64,000 nucleotides of DNA from Psychrobacter sp. UBA3480 (GTDB taxonomy: Bacteria > Pseudomonadota > Gammaproteobacteria > Pseudomonadales > Moraxellaceae). The position numbers and the translations under genes are program-made. Below the pieces are notes generated by a model, which did not search any database, had not been told where the DNA came from, and saw only the letters and a program-made list of their open reading frames with translations. Of this stretch, positions 28,073 through 37,403 are shown piece after piece; position 1 is the stretch's first letter; the number at the start of each line of letters is the position of its first letter. The DNA lies in contig NZ_DFQV01000003.1 in NCBI RefSeq assembly GCF_002377945.1, positions 1 to 64,000 of the forward strand, written 5' to 3'.

Positions 28073-28777
28073 TTATTTTTTGCGATAAATTTTCCACACA
28101 CCATTGTCTGCAAGCGGATTATTATAAGCATCGTTGCGGCGTTTACGTGGTGTCTGGCGACTATCTACAATCTTAAAATCAGGCAGGGCATGTACAATAA
28201 GACCAGTACGATAAAACCGTACCCGCTCAGGCTCTAGCATCTCGCCCTTACTATCGCGACAAAAAACATAAGCACGCAGATCGATAAATTCACGATGCGC
28301 CACCAGTCGCGTTTCATCATCGTTGTCTAACATTGCTGTCATACGCTCAATTTCATCATCCGTATATTGACCACATTTATCGGTCAGAGCACCTACTGAT
28401 CCAAAGCTTTTAGATTCTTTGGCGCGTGTCTTAGTCAAATGTAGACGCTGAACGTGATAAATAAATTGTGGTATCTCAAGGCTGGCTGGGAGCGGTAGAT
28501 AGTCAGGTGGCATATTGGCCGCTGGATAAAAATCCTTGGCACGCTCAAGCAGATTTTGCCAACGTTGCTGATAGGTTTGGACTTCCGCTAAATTGCCCTC
28601 GTAGATAGGCATATCGCGGATTTGTCGCAAAATATCAGGTGGAAACTGTTCATTACGAAAGTTTGCAATGTCTTCTTGCAGCGTTGATAACAAAACTTTG
28701 GCGTGTTTTTTGCCATCTTTTGATGCAGGATCATCGATATAGTCTGGGGCGACAAAGGGTGCTGAGCGTCTAGACAT
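28073..28777 (-). CDS. Hypothetical protein
   Basis: I do not recognise this 234-aa protein. It is soluble, charged and rich in Arg/Asp, with no signal peptide or membrane helix. Segments that look conserved-type are FPPDILRQIRDMPIYEG, IPQFIYHVQRLHLTKTRAKE and ERVRFYRTGLIVHALPDFKIVDSRQTP. The C-terminus is very basic. It lies 92 nt upstream of the antiporter gene on the same strand with no terminator between, so the two may be co-transcribed. Codon use resembles its neighbours, which supports a real gene. No function is proposed. Confidence 0.75.
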   Translation of the reverse strand: MSRRSAPFVAPDYIDDPASKDGKKHAKVLLSTLQEDIANFRNEQFPPDILRQIRDMPIYEGNLAEVQTYQQRWQNLLERAKDFYPAANMPPDYLPLPASLEIPQFIYHVQRLHLTKTRAKESKSFGSVGALTDKCGQYTDDEIERMTAMLDNDDETRLVAHREFIDLRAYVFCRDSKGEMLEPERVRFYRTGLIVHALPDFKIVDSRQTPRKRRNDAYNNPLADNGVWKIYRKK

Positions 28778-29084
28778 AGTGTTGTATCATCAATAGATAG
28801 AGTGAAAATACCAAAAAGTATGATTATAAAAATTAACTGGGGTGCTAAACAAAACTTTATAATAGTTATTATAACCACATAAGCCGATTCGGACTTAATT
28901 TTTTTGAATGGAATAAAGCAAAAGTTTGTCGCAAATCACGACTGTCTTAATGTGATCTAGATTCTAGTTTTAATTCCATGTAACTTTTAGTATGAGCCAG
29001 TATCAGATGCCTATACTTGTATTTTCTAGGACGTGTTTCAAGTTACTGACTTCTTTATTCAGTCACTTATCTGATAATGTATCG
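28778..29084. other. Spacer between the hypothetical gene and the CDF transporter
   Basis: 307 bp, non-coding. A perfect AT palindrome, TTATAATA-GT-TATTATAA (28857-28874), lies 80 nt upstream of the hypothetical gene and contains a -10-like TATAAT. A weak imperfect hairpin near 28880-28896 is followed by seven Ts on the + strand. Nothing else is seen. Confidence 0.45.
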
Positions 29085-30266
29085 TTAATGGTTATGACCA
29101 ATATGACTATTACCATCAGGTAGCTGTCCCGAAATATCACAGACCAATGCATCGCTATGTGCGATATTCTGCGGGTGAGACGAGCTTTCGACCTGAATAG
29201 TAGCATGATGAATACCAAGCTCTAGCAGTCTTTGTTCGAGACTGGCAATTAGAATATTTGATTCATAGATACTCATTTCACCATCGACCACTACGTGACA
29301 AGAGAGTGCATTGAGACCGCTAGTAATACTCCAAACATGTAGGTCATGTACTTTTTGTACTTGAGCATCTTCGAGTAATTTTTGCTCCACATCGACTAGC
29401 GATATATTGGCAGGCGTCCCTTCCATTAATATATGCACAGAATCACGTACGACGCGGTAGCCACTGATTAAAATAAGTACAGCAACGATTACTGATGCTA
29501 CTGCGTCTGCCCATACCCAACCAAATCCCATCATCAGTAGCGCAGCGATAATCGCAGCTACTGACCCTAATAAATCGCTCAATACATGTAAATAAGCACT
29601 TTGCATATTGAGGTTAACGGGTGCTTTATTATCAGATTTTTCCTCTGTTATTTTGGGATTGTCTGTTCCATGACTATGACCATGTGACTCTTCACCTTGA
29701 CTGCCTCGGTGCATCAGCCATGCCACCAAAATATTCACCAGCATACCGATAGTCGCAACGATAAGCATGCCTTGGGTGGCAATTTCTGGCGGTGAGTTAA
29801 AGCGTTTGATCGCTTCATAAAAAATCATCAAAGCAATTATGACAAGTGTCGCGCCATTTACCGTAGCGACTAATATCTCAAAACGCTTGTATCCGAAGGT
29901 TTTCTGGTGAGTGGCCGCTTTTTCGCCGATTTTAAATGCGACCAAAGTGGCGCCAAGCGCTATCGCATCGCTTAACATATGTCCTGCATCGGACAGTAAG
30001 GCTAAACTACCGGTAAGCCAGCCACCAATGGCTTCGATAAACATGTAACCAGTAATGATAATAAAGCTGAACAGCAAGGTACGCTGATAGCCCTTGGTAT
30101 CTCGTGCTGTAGTTGTCTGTTCTAGATGCTCATCATGATCGTGATGGCCTTGGTTTTCCTGAGTGTAGTTATTTTCTTCATCTTCGCGAACGTACTTAGG
30201 CACATCCGTATTATCATGCTGCTGGCTATGATTGTGCTCGTCAGAGTTTGGATTATTTGGATTCAT
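29085..30266 (-). CDS. Cation diffusion facilitator (CzcD/ZitB-type zinc exporter)
   Basis: Inner-membrane H+/metal antiporter exporting Zn2+ or a similar divalent ion. Six helices are visible, with the metal sites LLSDAGHMLSDAIALGA in helix 2 and LHVLSDLLGSVAA in helix 5 (the HxxxD pattern), plus a cytoplasmic domain with VHDLHVWSIT. His-rich stretches occur at the N-terminus (DEHNHSQQHDN, HHDHDEH), in the IV-V loop (HGHSHG) and at the C-terminus (HIGHNH). I start at MNPNNPNS (complement 30264-30266, 393 aa) because upstream sequence is not family-like. Confidence 0.92.
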   Translation of the reverse strand: MNPNNPNSDEHNHSQQHDNTDVPKYVREDEENNYTQENQGHHDHDEHLEQTTTARDTKGYQRTLLFSFIIITGYMFIEAIGGWLTGSLALLSDAGHMLSDAIALGATLVAFKIGEKAATHQKTFGYKRFEILVATVNGATLVIIALMIFYEAIKRFNSPPEIATQGMLIVATIGMLVNILVAWLMHRGSQGEESHGHSHGTDNPKITEEKSDNKAPVNLNMQSAYLHVLSDLLGSVAAIIAALLMMGFGWVWADAVASVIVAVLILISGYRVVRDSVHILMEGTPANISLVDVEQKLLEDAQVQKVHDLHVWSITSGLNALSCHVVVDGEMSIYESNILIASLEQRLLELGIHHATIQVESSSHPQNIAHSDALVCDISGQLPDGNSHIGHNH

Positions 30267-30483
30267 AATAATACTCAAATTCGCTGATAGTTGCGTTCGA
30301 TAGATGATGCTTACTGACAAGTGACGTTTGCTATGGGTAGAGTAGGCGTAAAGCCTTTGCCGCATATCATTTGATGGTTATAAATTTAACATAGCCAAGC
30401 ATGAGAAGCTGTAACGACGAAGTAAACATGATGAGGAGATGAGTAGAAAGATATGCGCCCATTTGTTGAGAGCTGCGTGAGAA

Positions 30484-32772
30484 CTACCAACCGACAGGAT
30501 CAATATCCAAAGTAAGCTTAAGGTATTTAGCGCTTGGTAGGGCAAGCACTGGTTGCCACCACTGTCCCAACACATGGTGCAATTGACGACGGTCTTTAGC
30601 CAATAGCAAAAGTTGTGCATGGTAGCGGCTGTTCTTTTTACTCATGGGTGCATCAATAGGACCGAGAACAGCGAGGTTATGAGCATTCGGCAAATGCGCA
30701 ATAGCATCCTTGAGTGCTCGAGTAGTAGCTGCTAATGTTTTACCTTCGCAGCGTATCAATGCAGCATGTCGATGAGGAGGTAAGCCCATCATTTGACGTT
30801 CTTGCAGTAGCTCGCGTGCAAATGACAAGTAGCCGTCTTTGACCAGTTTTAATAGTAACTCGTTATCAGGCTGCAACGTTTGAATCAATACGCGGCCAGC
30901 TTTGTCACCTCGACCAGCACGGCCAGCTACCTGAATCATGAGCTGTGCGGTATGCTCTGGTGAGCGAAAGTCTGCTGATAAAAATCCGCGATCAGCATTG
31001 GGTAAGCAAACCAATGTAACGTTGGGGAAGTGATGTCCTTTGGCGACCATCTGCGTACCGACCAAGATAGCAGGGTTGCCTTTATTAATTTGCTCGTAAA
31101 TATTTTCCCAGCTGTCTTTACGTCTTGTGGTATCACGGTCTATTTGAATAATCGGATAGAGCTCTTTGCTGGTTTGAGGATTAGCAAAGATTGCGTGTAG
31201 ATTTTCGCTGAGCCTTGTCGTTCCCATGCCTTTGGCGTCTAGATTTTGACTGCCACAATCAGGGCATACGGTAGGGATATAGGCTTGCCAATCGCAATGA
31301 TGGCATTTCAAATAAGAGTTGCTTGAATAACTGTTTCGCTGGGATTGGCCGTTATAGTGAACGGTCAGGTGCGCGTCACAGCGCGGACAATCTGCTTGCC
31401 AGCCACAAGCCTCGCACAATAGAACAGGCGCATAGCCACGACGATTCAAAAATATTAGTACTTGATCACCAGCTTCTAGCGTTTGCCGTATCGCCCCGAT
31501 CATGGCATCCGTCAGCCCTGTATCATAGCGCGCACCGTCATCTTGGGCTTGTTGATGGGTGCTTTGCAAGCGAGCATCGATCAGTTGCATGGTTGCAGGC
31601 TTGGCATTACCTGGACGAGTAAGCAGTTGGTATTCTGCTAGTTTGCCATCATCGACCAGTTTTAAATGCTCAAGAGAAGGTGTGGCAGTACCGAGTATCA
31701 CTGGAATTTTATACTGCAAACCTCGATAGAGAGCGACATCAGCGGCATGATAACGTAACGTGTCTTGTTGCTTGTACGAGCCATCATGCGCTTCATCAAC
31801 GACAATCAGGCCTAAGTCTGCGAAAGGATATAGCACAGCTGAACGTGTACCGATCACGATTTGTGCATGACCCGTGCGGCAGTCTTGCCAACCTTGTAAG
31901 CGATAAGTGTTGGTCATGCCAGAGTGCAATAGCACAATATGGGCGGCAAACCGACTGGCAAATCTTGCCCGCGTTTGCGGTGTGAGACCAATCTCTGGCA
32001 CTAAAATAAGGACTTGTTTGCCAGCCTCTAGTACGGCTTGCATCGCTTGCAGATAGACTTCGGTTTTACCACTACCAGTAATACCGTTGAGCAGAAAACC
32101 AGTATAAGTATCGGATTCGTGTGCAGCAATAATAGCGTCGACAGCAAGTTTCTGCTCATCATTGAGATCAAGTGGCATTTTTGCCAGTTTGACTGGAGTA
32201 GGTGCTTGTTTTGGCTGAATATAGCGCTCGACTAGCCCTTTATCTTCTAGCGTCTTTAAAAATGCTCGTTGCATCCCTTCTAGTAGCAATACATCTTCGC
32301 TTGCGCCGTGCTGACCATGTAGCTTTAGCATGTCGAACTGCTGCTTTTGTTTCTTGGCATTGGCTCGAAAATCATCATCAGTGATATGAGGCAAAATTCG
32401 CCAATGGGTAATCAGTAAATCTAATGGTTTGCCTTGACGAACAAGGCTTGGCAGGATAACTGCTAACACGTCGCCAAGTGGATAATGGTAATAGCGGGCT
32501 AACCAGTAGGCAAGCTTGAGCATGTCCGCGTCCAAAATAGGCTCAGCATCTAGACATTTATTAATAGGTTTGATTTTATTAACAGGTACGCTGCTATCGT
32601 CTTGTGAAATATGAGCAATCACAATGCCAATCAGAGTCTGACGACCAAACGAAACTTCAACACGGCTGCCAATTTGCGGTATCGCACTGTCTGGCAAAGC
32701 AAGCATATCAGCTGGTAGGCTATAGTCAAACACCCGATAAAGGGGAACGGGCAGAGCAACTTGTACCAACAT
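30484..32772 (-). CDS. priA: Primosomal protein N' (replication restart helicase)
   Basis: 3'-5' helicase that restarts collapsed replication forks by recruiting DnaB. An N-terminal 3'-OH-binding domain (VQVALPVPLYRVFDYSLP) precedes the helicase core with Walker A NGITGSGKTEVYL (about residue 225), a DEAH box (VVDEAHDGSYKQ, where many PriA have DEEH), and paired Cys clusters that bind zinc (CEACGWQADCPRCD and CHHCDWQAYIPTVCPDCG). Motif V/VI VAGRAGRGDKAG is intact. At 762 aa it is slightly longer than in E. coli. ridA lies upstream, with a palindrome between. Confidence 0.97.
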   Translation of the reverse strand: MLVQVALPVPLYRVFDYSLPADMLALPDSAIPQIGSRVEVSFGRQTLIGIVIAHISQDDSSVPVNKIKPINKCLDAEPILDADMLKLAYWLARYYHYPLGDVLAVILPSLVRQGKPLDLLITHWRILPHITDDDFRANAKKQKQQFDMLKLHGQHGASEDVLLLEGMQRAFLKTLEDKGLVERYIQPKQAPTPVKLAKMPLDLNDEQKLAVDAIIAAHESDTYTGFLLNGITGSGKTEVYLQAMQAVLEAGKQVLILVPEIGLTPQTRARFASRFAAHIVLLHSGMTNTYRLQGWQDCRTGHAQIVIGTRSAVLYPFADLGLIVVDEAHDGSYKQQDTLRYHAADVALYRGLQYKIPVILGTATPSLEHLKLVDDGKLAEYQLLTRPGNAKPATMQLIDARLQSTHQQAQDDGARYDTGLTDAMIGAIRQTLEAGDQVLIFLNRRGYAPVLLCEACGWQADCPRCDAHLTVHYNGQSQRNSYSSNSYLKCHHCDWQAYIPTVCPDCGSQNLDAKGMGTTRLSENLHAIFANPQTSKELYPIIQIDRDTTRRKDSWENIYEQINKGNPAILVGTQMVAKGHHFPNVTLVCLPNADRGFLSADFRSPEHTAQLMIQVAGRAGRGDKAGRVLIQTLQPDNELLLKLVKDGYLSFARELLQERQMMGLPPHRHAALIRCEGKTLAATTRALKDAIAHLPNAHNLAVLGPIDAPMSKKNSRYHAQLLLLAKDRRQLHHVLGQWWQPVLALPSAKYLKLTLDIDPVGW

Positions 32773-32828
32773 AAACGGCTTCGCAGTCTTATTAGGTGAA
32801 TATGAGATCAGAATAATAGAACGGAGAC

Positions 32829-32859
32829 CAATAAGCTTAGCATGATGCTAAGCTTATTG
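32829..32859. repeat. 13-bp inverted repeat between ridA and priA
   Basis: CAATAAGCTTAGC (32829-32841) and GCTAAGCTTATTG (32847-32859) around ATGAT. No T-tail on either strand, so it is more likely an operator or processing site than a terminator. Confidence 0.6.
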
Positions 32860-32901
32860 TGATATGACTTATAGGCTGTTGCTAAAATGAGCACTTAATA
32901 A

Positions 32902-32937
32902 TGATGCTTAACAATTAGTACCTAATATTAAGCATCA
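32902..32937 (-). repeat. 10-bp inverted repeat just after ridA
   Basis: TGATGCTTAA (32902-32911) and TTAAGCATCA (32928-32937), ten bases past the ridA stop. A weak terminator is possible; the tail on the - strand is only TTATTAAG. Confidence 0.45.
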
Positions 32938-32946
32938 AATATCATC

Positions 32947-33327
32947 TTACTCGATATAAAGAATAGACTCGATTTCTACCACGCCACCTTTAGGTAGAGC
33001 AGCTACTTGAACGGCAGCGCGGGCAGGGTATGGCTCGCTTAGATTGGCGACAAACACTTCGTTCAAGACAGCAAAATTACTCAAGTCAGTCAAAGATACA
33101 TTGAATTTGACCACGTCATTTAGACTGCCACCAGCGGCTTCACAGATAGCTTTGATGTTTTCAAATACTTGCTCAGCCTGTGCTTTAAAACCTTCTCTTA
33201 GCTCCATCGTGTCAGGATCAAAACCAAGCTGACCTGAGATATAAACAGTATTGCCGACTTTTACAGCTTGTGAATAAGTGCCAACTGCTGCAGGTGCTTT
33301 ATCAGTTTGGATGGTTTGACGAGTCAT
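32947..33327 (-). CDS. ridA: RidA-family enamine/imine deaminase
   Basis: Cytosolic trimeric enzyme that hydrolyses reactive enamines/imines, such as 2-aminoacrylate, released by PLP enzymes. The family pattern is clear: PAAVGTYSQAVKVGNTVYISGQLG at the N-terminus, then ICEAAGGSLNDVVKFNVSLTD and the end YPARAAVQVAALPKGGVVEIE, which contains the substrate-binding Arg. Length 126 aa is typical. It lies 113 nt after spoT on the same strand, a neighbourhood also seen in other gammaproteobacteria. Confidence 0.95.
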   Translation of the reverse strand: MTRQTIQTDKAPAAVGTYSQAVKVGNTVYISGQLGFDPDTMELREGFKAQAEQVFENIKAICEAAGGSLNDVVKFNVSLTDLSNFAVLNEVFVANLSEPYPARAAVQVAALPKGGVVEIESILYIE

Positions 33328-33440
33328 GGGGTATCCCTTTTATATTTTATGTGAGTGATTCATTGCTACTAGAATAGCAGTTCTATTTTAGCTATTTGCA
33401 TCATGACTATACCAGTGATACAAATCAGCAAATGCGCTTA

Positions 33441-35639
33441 TTATAATTGATATAACCTTATAATGTTAGGGAAACCTAGCAACGAGCGTAGTTCACGAAT
33501 ACCCTGTGCTAAGTGGTTGCGACTACGTACCACGATATGAATGATGGTATCAGTATTGCGAACATCAACGGTTTCAACACCCATATTGAGCTGGCGCAAG
33601 TGATAGATAACTTCACTGATTTGCTCATCACTAAGCGCAATAGAGAGCTTCAAATAAGCAGGAAAACGAATCTTGCCGCTGTTTTTTAAGTCATGCTCGC
33701 CGATGTCACCTTGTTTGACCGCATTGTCATTGCGCCAACGTAATTGGATCACCTGATAAGGATTGTCTTTACGGATATCGTCAAGTGAGAAACACTTATG
33801 ACGATGAACGACCAAACCATGACGTGATAAATGCCCTACGATAGGGTCGCCATATATCGGATGACAACAGTTGGCAAAATCAAGCTCGACGCCAGCAGCA
33901 TTTGCAATCAGCTGTTGCGGTTGGGTCATATCATCGCTATGTACTTTTGCCTGTAGATCGCTCAGTTCATCGCTAAACAAACGTGTCACGACTAGCTGAG
34001 GAAGTAGCGTACCTGAGCTTATTTGTTCAAATAACGCATCTTTTTCTGTCAGACCGCGCCATTCAGTCAGATCTTTCCAATCAGCATCTGTCAAGTCATC
34101 AAAACTTTTCTGATGCGTTCGGAGCGCACGATCCAATGCCTGTCTACCATGGTGTTGTTTGTCAGCGACAGATAAATCTTTGAACCAACGTAAAATTTCT
34201 TCACGGGCTTTGTTAGTCACTACAAATCCTAACCACTCCGCTTTTGGTTCTGAGTGACTGTTCACTTCTATCTCAACGGACTGTCCATTTTTTACCACGG
34301 TGCCGAGCTTTGCAGCTTTGCCATCGATATTTGCACCAACGGCAACGTTACCAATCATAGGCCCGACCGCGTAGGCAAAATCTAGAGCGGTTGCCCCTTG
34401 AGGTAGCTCGTAAGCACGCCCTTGAGGACTGTAGCAAATGATTTTACTAGAATGCAGGTAATCCATCAGCTCATTAATGGTTGAGACTGCCGCTGAGAAA
34501 TCAGGACTGTTTTCATTCAGATTATCTTCATCGACCAAATCTTTCATATTGCGCAATGACGCTTGGATAACCGATTGACTCACATCAGATGCATGCTCTG
34601 CCCCGATGACCCCAAGTCTTGCAGCGCTCTGCATTTGCTTGGTCAATATAGTGACCTTTACCACGTCATTGTCACGCTCATAGATGAGGGTGAGGGACTG
34701 GTTACCACCTGGCAGCGGACGACGAATATTATCCGCAATATGGGTATCATCAATCTGATATTTTTTGATTAAGTAATAGGCCAGTTTGTCGCATGCTTCG
34801 ATATTATCAAGGACGATTTCAAATGCATAGTGACGCAGTAGCGCGTTAATCTCACCGCGATTGCGGAAAAACTGACGATATATGACCACGCGATTGTCTA
34901 AGACTTTGACCAGACCATTGAGATCCAAGTTGTTTAGTACGATACTCAAATAACGATGAATCGACTCTCTTTGAAAATTTCGTCCAAGCCCATGCTGTAG
35001 CAGTTTATCAGACAGCTTGTTGTACATATCAGAGTCTAAATTGCGATAACACAATACTTCGATATAGTCAGCAATATCATTCAGACCCATTAATCGGGCA
35101 AATGGCACATAAAAATCTAAGGTTTCTTGAGCTGTGGTACGCTGTTTTTCAGGACGTACCGCGTCAAGCGTAGACATATTATGTAGACGGTCAGCAAGCT
35201 TGATAATGAGTACACGCGGGTCGGCGAGGGTGGCGGTCAGAATTTTATGAAAGGTGGCCGCTTTATTCTGCTGCTTGTTATGTGAAGAGGATTTTAGCTT
35301 AGTCACACCATCGACCAGTCTTGATACAATTTCACCATAACGCTGCTTGATTTGTTCATCGCTGACTTCGGTGTCTTCGACCGTATCATGCAAAATTGCT
35401 GCAATAATAGTATCTCGATCTAAGCGAAAGCCCGCTAGTATCTCAGCGACAGCGATTGGATGCGTGATATAAGGTTCCCCTGATTTGCGCTTGTCTTTAA
35501 TGTGCGCAATATCTCCGAACTCACAAGCATCAACAATATCACGGCGCTCAGCAGCAGTGAGATAACCTACCGAACGTAGTAAATTATATTGAGCATCATC
35601 GACGAGGTGATGACTGAGTTTGGGTAGGGTTTGACTCAT
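33441..35639 (-). CDS. spoT: SpoT-type (p)ppGpp hydrolase with degenerate synthetase domain
   Basis: The N-terminal HD hydrolase domain is intact (YITHPIAVAEIL, AILHDTVEDTEV with HD at 83-84, KLADRLHNM), so ppGpp breakdown is expected. The following RelA/SpoT synthetase region is barely recognisable: the GR-KH-YSIYRK block and the usual YIA-PK-NGYQSLHT signature (here RRPLPGGNQSLTLIY) are missing, so synthesis is unlikely. TGS (ICYSPQGRAYELPQGATALDFAY), zinc-finger (ANCCHPIYGDPIVGH) and C-terminal ACT domains follow. Monofunctional SpoT has been reported in Acinetobacter. At 732 aa the length is normal. It lies after gmk-rpoZ, but a terminator at 35874 and a 339-nt gap suggest its own promoter. 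Confidence 0.93.
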   Translation of the reverse strand: MSQTLPKLSHHLVDDAQYNLLRSVGYLTAAERRDIVDACEFGDIAHIKDKRKSGEPYITHPIAVAEILAGFRLDRDTIIAAILHDTVEDTEVSDEQIKQRYGEIVSRLVDGVTKLKSSSHNKQQNKAATFHKILTATLADPRVLIIKLADRLHNMSTLDAVRPEKQRTTAQETLDFYVPFARLMGLNDIADYIEVLCYRNLDSDMYNKLSDKLLQHGLGRNFQRESIHRYLSIVLNNLDLNGLVKVLDNRVVIYRQFFRNRGEINALLRHYAFEIVLDNIEACDKLAYYLIKKYQIDDTHIADNIRRPLPGGNQSLTLIYERDNDVVKVTILTKQMQSAARLGVIGAEHASDVSQSVIQASLRNMKDLVDEDNLNENSPDFSAAVSTINELMDYLHSSKIICYSPQGRAYELPQGATALDFAYAVGPMIGNVAVGANIDGKAAKLGTVVKNGQSVEIEVNSHSEPKAEWLGFVVTNKAREEILRWFKDLSVADKQHHGRQALDRALRTHQKSFDDLTDADWKDLTEWRGLTEKDALFEQISSGTLLPQLVVTRLFSDELSDLQAKVHSDDMTQPQQLIANAAGVELDFANCCHPIYGDPIVGHLSRHGLVVHRHKCFSLDDIRKDNPYQVIQLRWRNDNAVKQGDIGEHDLKNSGKIRFPAYLKLSIALSDEQISEVIYHLRQLNMGVETVDVRNTDTIIHIVVRSRNHLAQGIRELRSLLGFPNIIRLYQL

Positions 35640-35873
35640 AAAATGATGATCCTATTTTCCATGACCTACTTGTTGGGCCACTTACCGAAGCAAATGGAGG
35701 CTAAATAATGACCTACCATACAAAACTTAAGGATGAGTACGCCATTCTCTAATTAATCGCAAATCGCTTTCAATGTCAACTGATAAGCGTGTGGGCGATG
35801 AAAAAATTTCACTCAGTGGTCTATTTTGGGGATAAATGGTGACCAAAATAGCCAATACACTATTATTACAACC

Positions 35874-35898
35874 AAAAAACCACAGCCTATGCTGTGGT
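35874..35898 (-). terminator. Terminator after rpoZ
   Basis: ACCACAGC (35879-35886) and GCTGTGGT (35891-35898) with a four-base loop, followed on the - strand by TTTTTT. It lies in the 339-bp rpoZ-spoT gap (35640-35978), which otherwise holds no ORF. Confidence 0.88.
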
Positions 35899-35978
35899 CT
35901 CTATAGTTGATCAAGATGTGTATTTATTTTATAAAAACCCTATTGGCTCTATAAAATACATCTTATCAAAACAGCCTA

Positions 35979-36239
35979 CTAGAAGCTGTGGTCGCCTGAC
36001 AATGCTAAATCTAATGAGCTAGTAGCAAAATTATGCTCTGGCTGATTTAGGATGTCGCGTGTGATTTTGCCAGCGGCAATTTCACGTAGTGCCAATACTG
36101 TAGGCTTGTCGTTATCAACGTCAACCAACGGCTCGGCAATACCTTTGGCCAATTGACGGGCGCGTTTGCTTGCGACCAAAATTAGCTCAAAGCGATTATC
36201 AACATTATCCAAACAATCTTCAATCGTCACTCGTGCCAT
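35979..36239 (-). CDS. rpoZ: RNA polymerase omega subunit
   Basis: Small subunit that helps fold the beta' subunit and, in E. coli, forms part of a ppGpp site. The sequence [23 protein letters not shown] is diagnostic (shown here only in part: [26 protein letters not shown]), with the conserved [11 protein letters not shown] segment. Length 86 aa. It follows gmk by 164 nt and precedes spoT, the usual gmk-rpoZ-spoT order. Confidence 0.96.
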   Translation of the reverse strand: MARVTIEDCLDNVDNRFELILVASKRARQLAKGIAEPLVDVDNDKPTVLALREIAAGKITRDILNQPEHNFATSSLDLALSGDHSF

Positions 36240-36403
36240 AAATAGCTACCTCGGTTGTTTTTATTAGTAACGGACCTTGCCCGCCACTCAATAAAAATAA
36301 TATCAAAAATATAAAGGGGGATAGCTAAATATTATAGCATTTTTTGCCAAGCCGCGTAGTTGCTTTTTATATCTACTTACGAGATTAGCTGCTTGTGCGT
36401 AGT

Positions 36404-37030
36404 TTACTCTTCTACCTGAGTGTTTAGCAAGTTGCTAATCGTGCGATGATAGCGCTGCTGCTGACGACCAAGTGTCTGCCTGTCGGCCACGATGATGGCT
36501 TTTAGCTCAGCTAAGGCTACATCAAAATTATCATTGATCACTACATAGTCAGCATTCACGTATTGTGCCATTTCGGTGACCGCGCCAGCTAGACGGCGCT
36601 CTATAACTTCTACAGAATCCTGCGCGCGGGTTGAGAGACGTTGACGTAATGTCGCAATGCTAGGTGGTAGAATAAAAACCATAATGGCATCGGGAAAAAT
36701 ATTTCTGATTTGCGTCGCGCCTTGCCAGTCAATCTCCAAAATAACGTCGATACCCGCCGCTAGTTGGGTACGGACACTTTCCTCTGACGTGCCATAATAG
36801 TTACCAAATACTTCAGCATGCTCTAGAAATAGACCCGCATTGATACCATTGGTAAAACTATCGGTATCTGTGAAATGATAGTGCTGACCATCAATCTCGC
36901 CTGGACGCGGTGCGCGAGTGGTATGAGAGACGCTGACAGTCAAGTCATTGGTGGTAGCAAGCAACTGCTTGACCAGTGAGGTCTTGCCAGTACCTGAAGC
37001 GGCAGTAACGATGAATAATGAACCTGTCAT
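36404..37030 (-). CDS. gmk: Guanylate kinase
   Basis: Phosphorylates GMP to GDP. The P-loop [16 protein letters not shown] (residues 8-23), the GMP-binding [19 protein letters not shown] and the [10 protein letters not shown] segment are all present. Length 208 aa is typical. The - strand leader upstream (37031-37388) contains two TATAAT-like boxes and a terminator-like hairpin, so expression may be attenuated. Divergent from ispH. Confidence 0.96.
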   Translation of the reverse strand: MTGSLFIVTAASGTGKTSLVKQLLATTNDLTVSVSHTTRAPRPGEIDGQHYHFTDTDSFTNGINAGLFLEHAEVFGNYYGTSEESVRTQLAAGIDVILEIDWQGATQIRNIFPDAIMVFILPPSIATLRQRLSTRAQDSVEVIERRLAGAVTEMAQYVNADYVVINDNFDVALAELKAIIVADRQTLGRQQQRYHRTISNLLNTQVEE

Positions 37031-37140
37031 ACAATTTATCCTAATAGAAGGTGTCTTGGTAACTTGTAAAATGTATCGTAATAAATGCGTGTTGATAAAA
37101 GGTTAAGCAGTGCCTCAGTCAAAAACAAAGACTGGAAAAA

Positions 37141-37165
37141 ATAAAAAACGCCATCATGTATGGCG
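37141..37165 (-). terminator. Terminator-like hairpin in the gmk leader
   Basis: CGCCAT (37149-37154) and ATGGCG (37160-37165) with loop CATGT, followed on the - strand by TTTTTTAT and further Ts. It sits 110 nt upstream of the gmk start and just downstream of possible -10 boxes. Confidence 0.55.
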
Positions 37166-37171
37166 ATAGAA

Positions 37172-37216
37172 ATTATAATAGATGCATTATTATAAACTGC
37201 TTTTATACAAGTTAAA
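37172..37216 (-). promoter_or_regulatory. Candidate gmk promoter
   Basis: On the - strand a TATAAT (complement of 37189-37194) lies 16 nt after TTTAAC; a second TATAAT is at the complement of 37172-37177. Transcripts from either would start shortly before the hairpin at 37149-37165. Confidence 0.4.
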
Positions 37217-37403
37217 GCTGGTTTTGCAATATGTCGTAAGCATGCTGAGATTCGCCCACAAAATATTGCTATGAGTAGACAGCTATTTTAGAGAGCGACA
37301 AAAGCAAATTATGCTAAAGTAGAGCATTGATTTCGCCCCAACTTTTGAATAAAAAATTCAAAAATACGTTTTAACTATAAATTATCCAATGATAGGCCTT
37401 TTT

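Noticed and set aside
29025..29046. AGGACGTGTTTCAAGTTA resembling the MITE end
   Set aside because: Only about two-thirds of the bases match and no partner end is found at a suitable distance.
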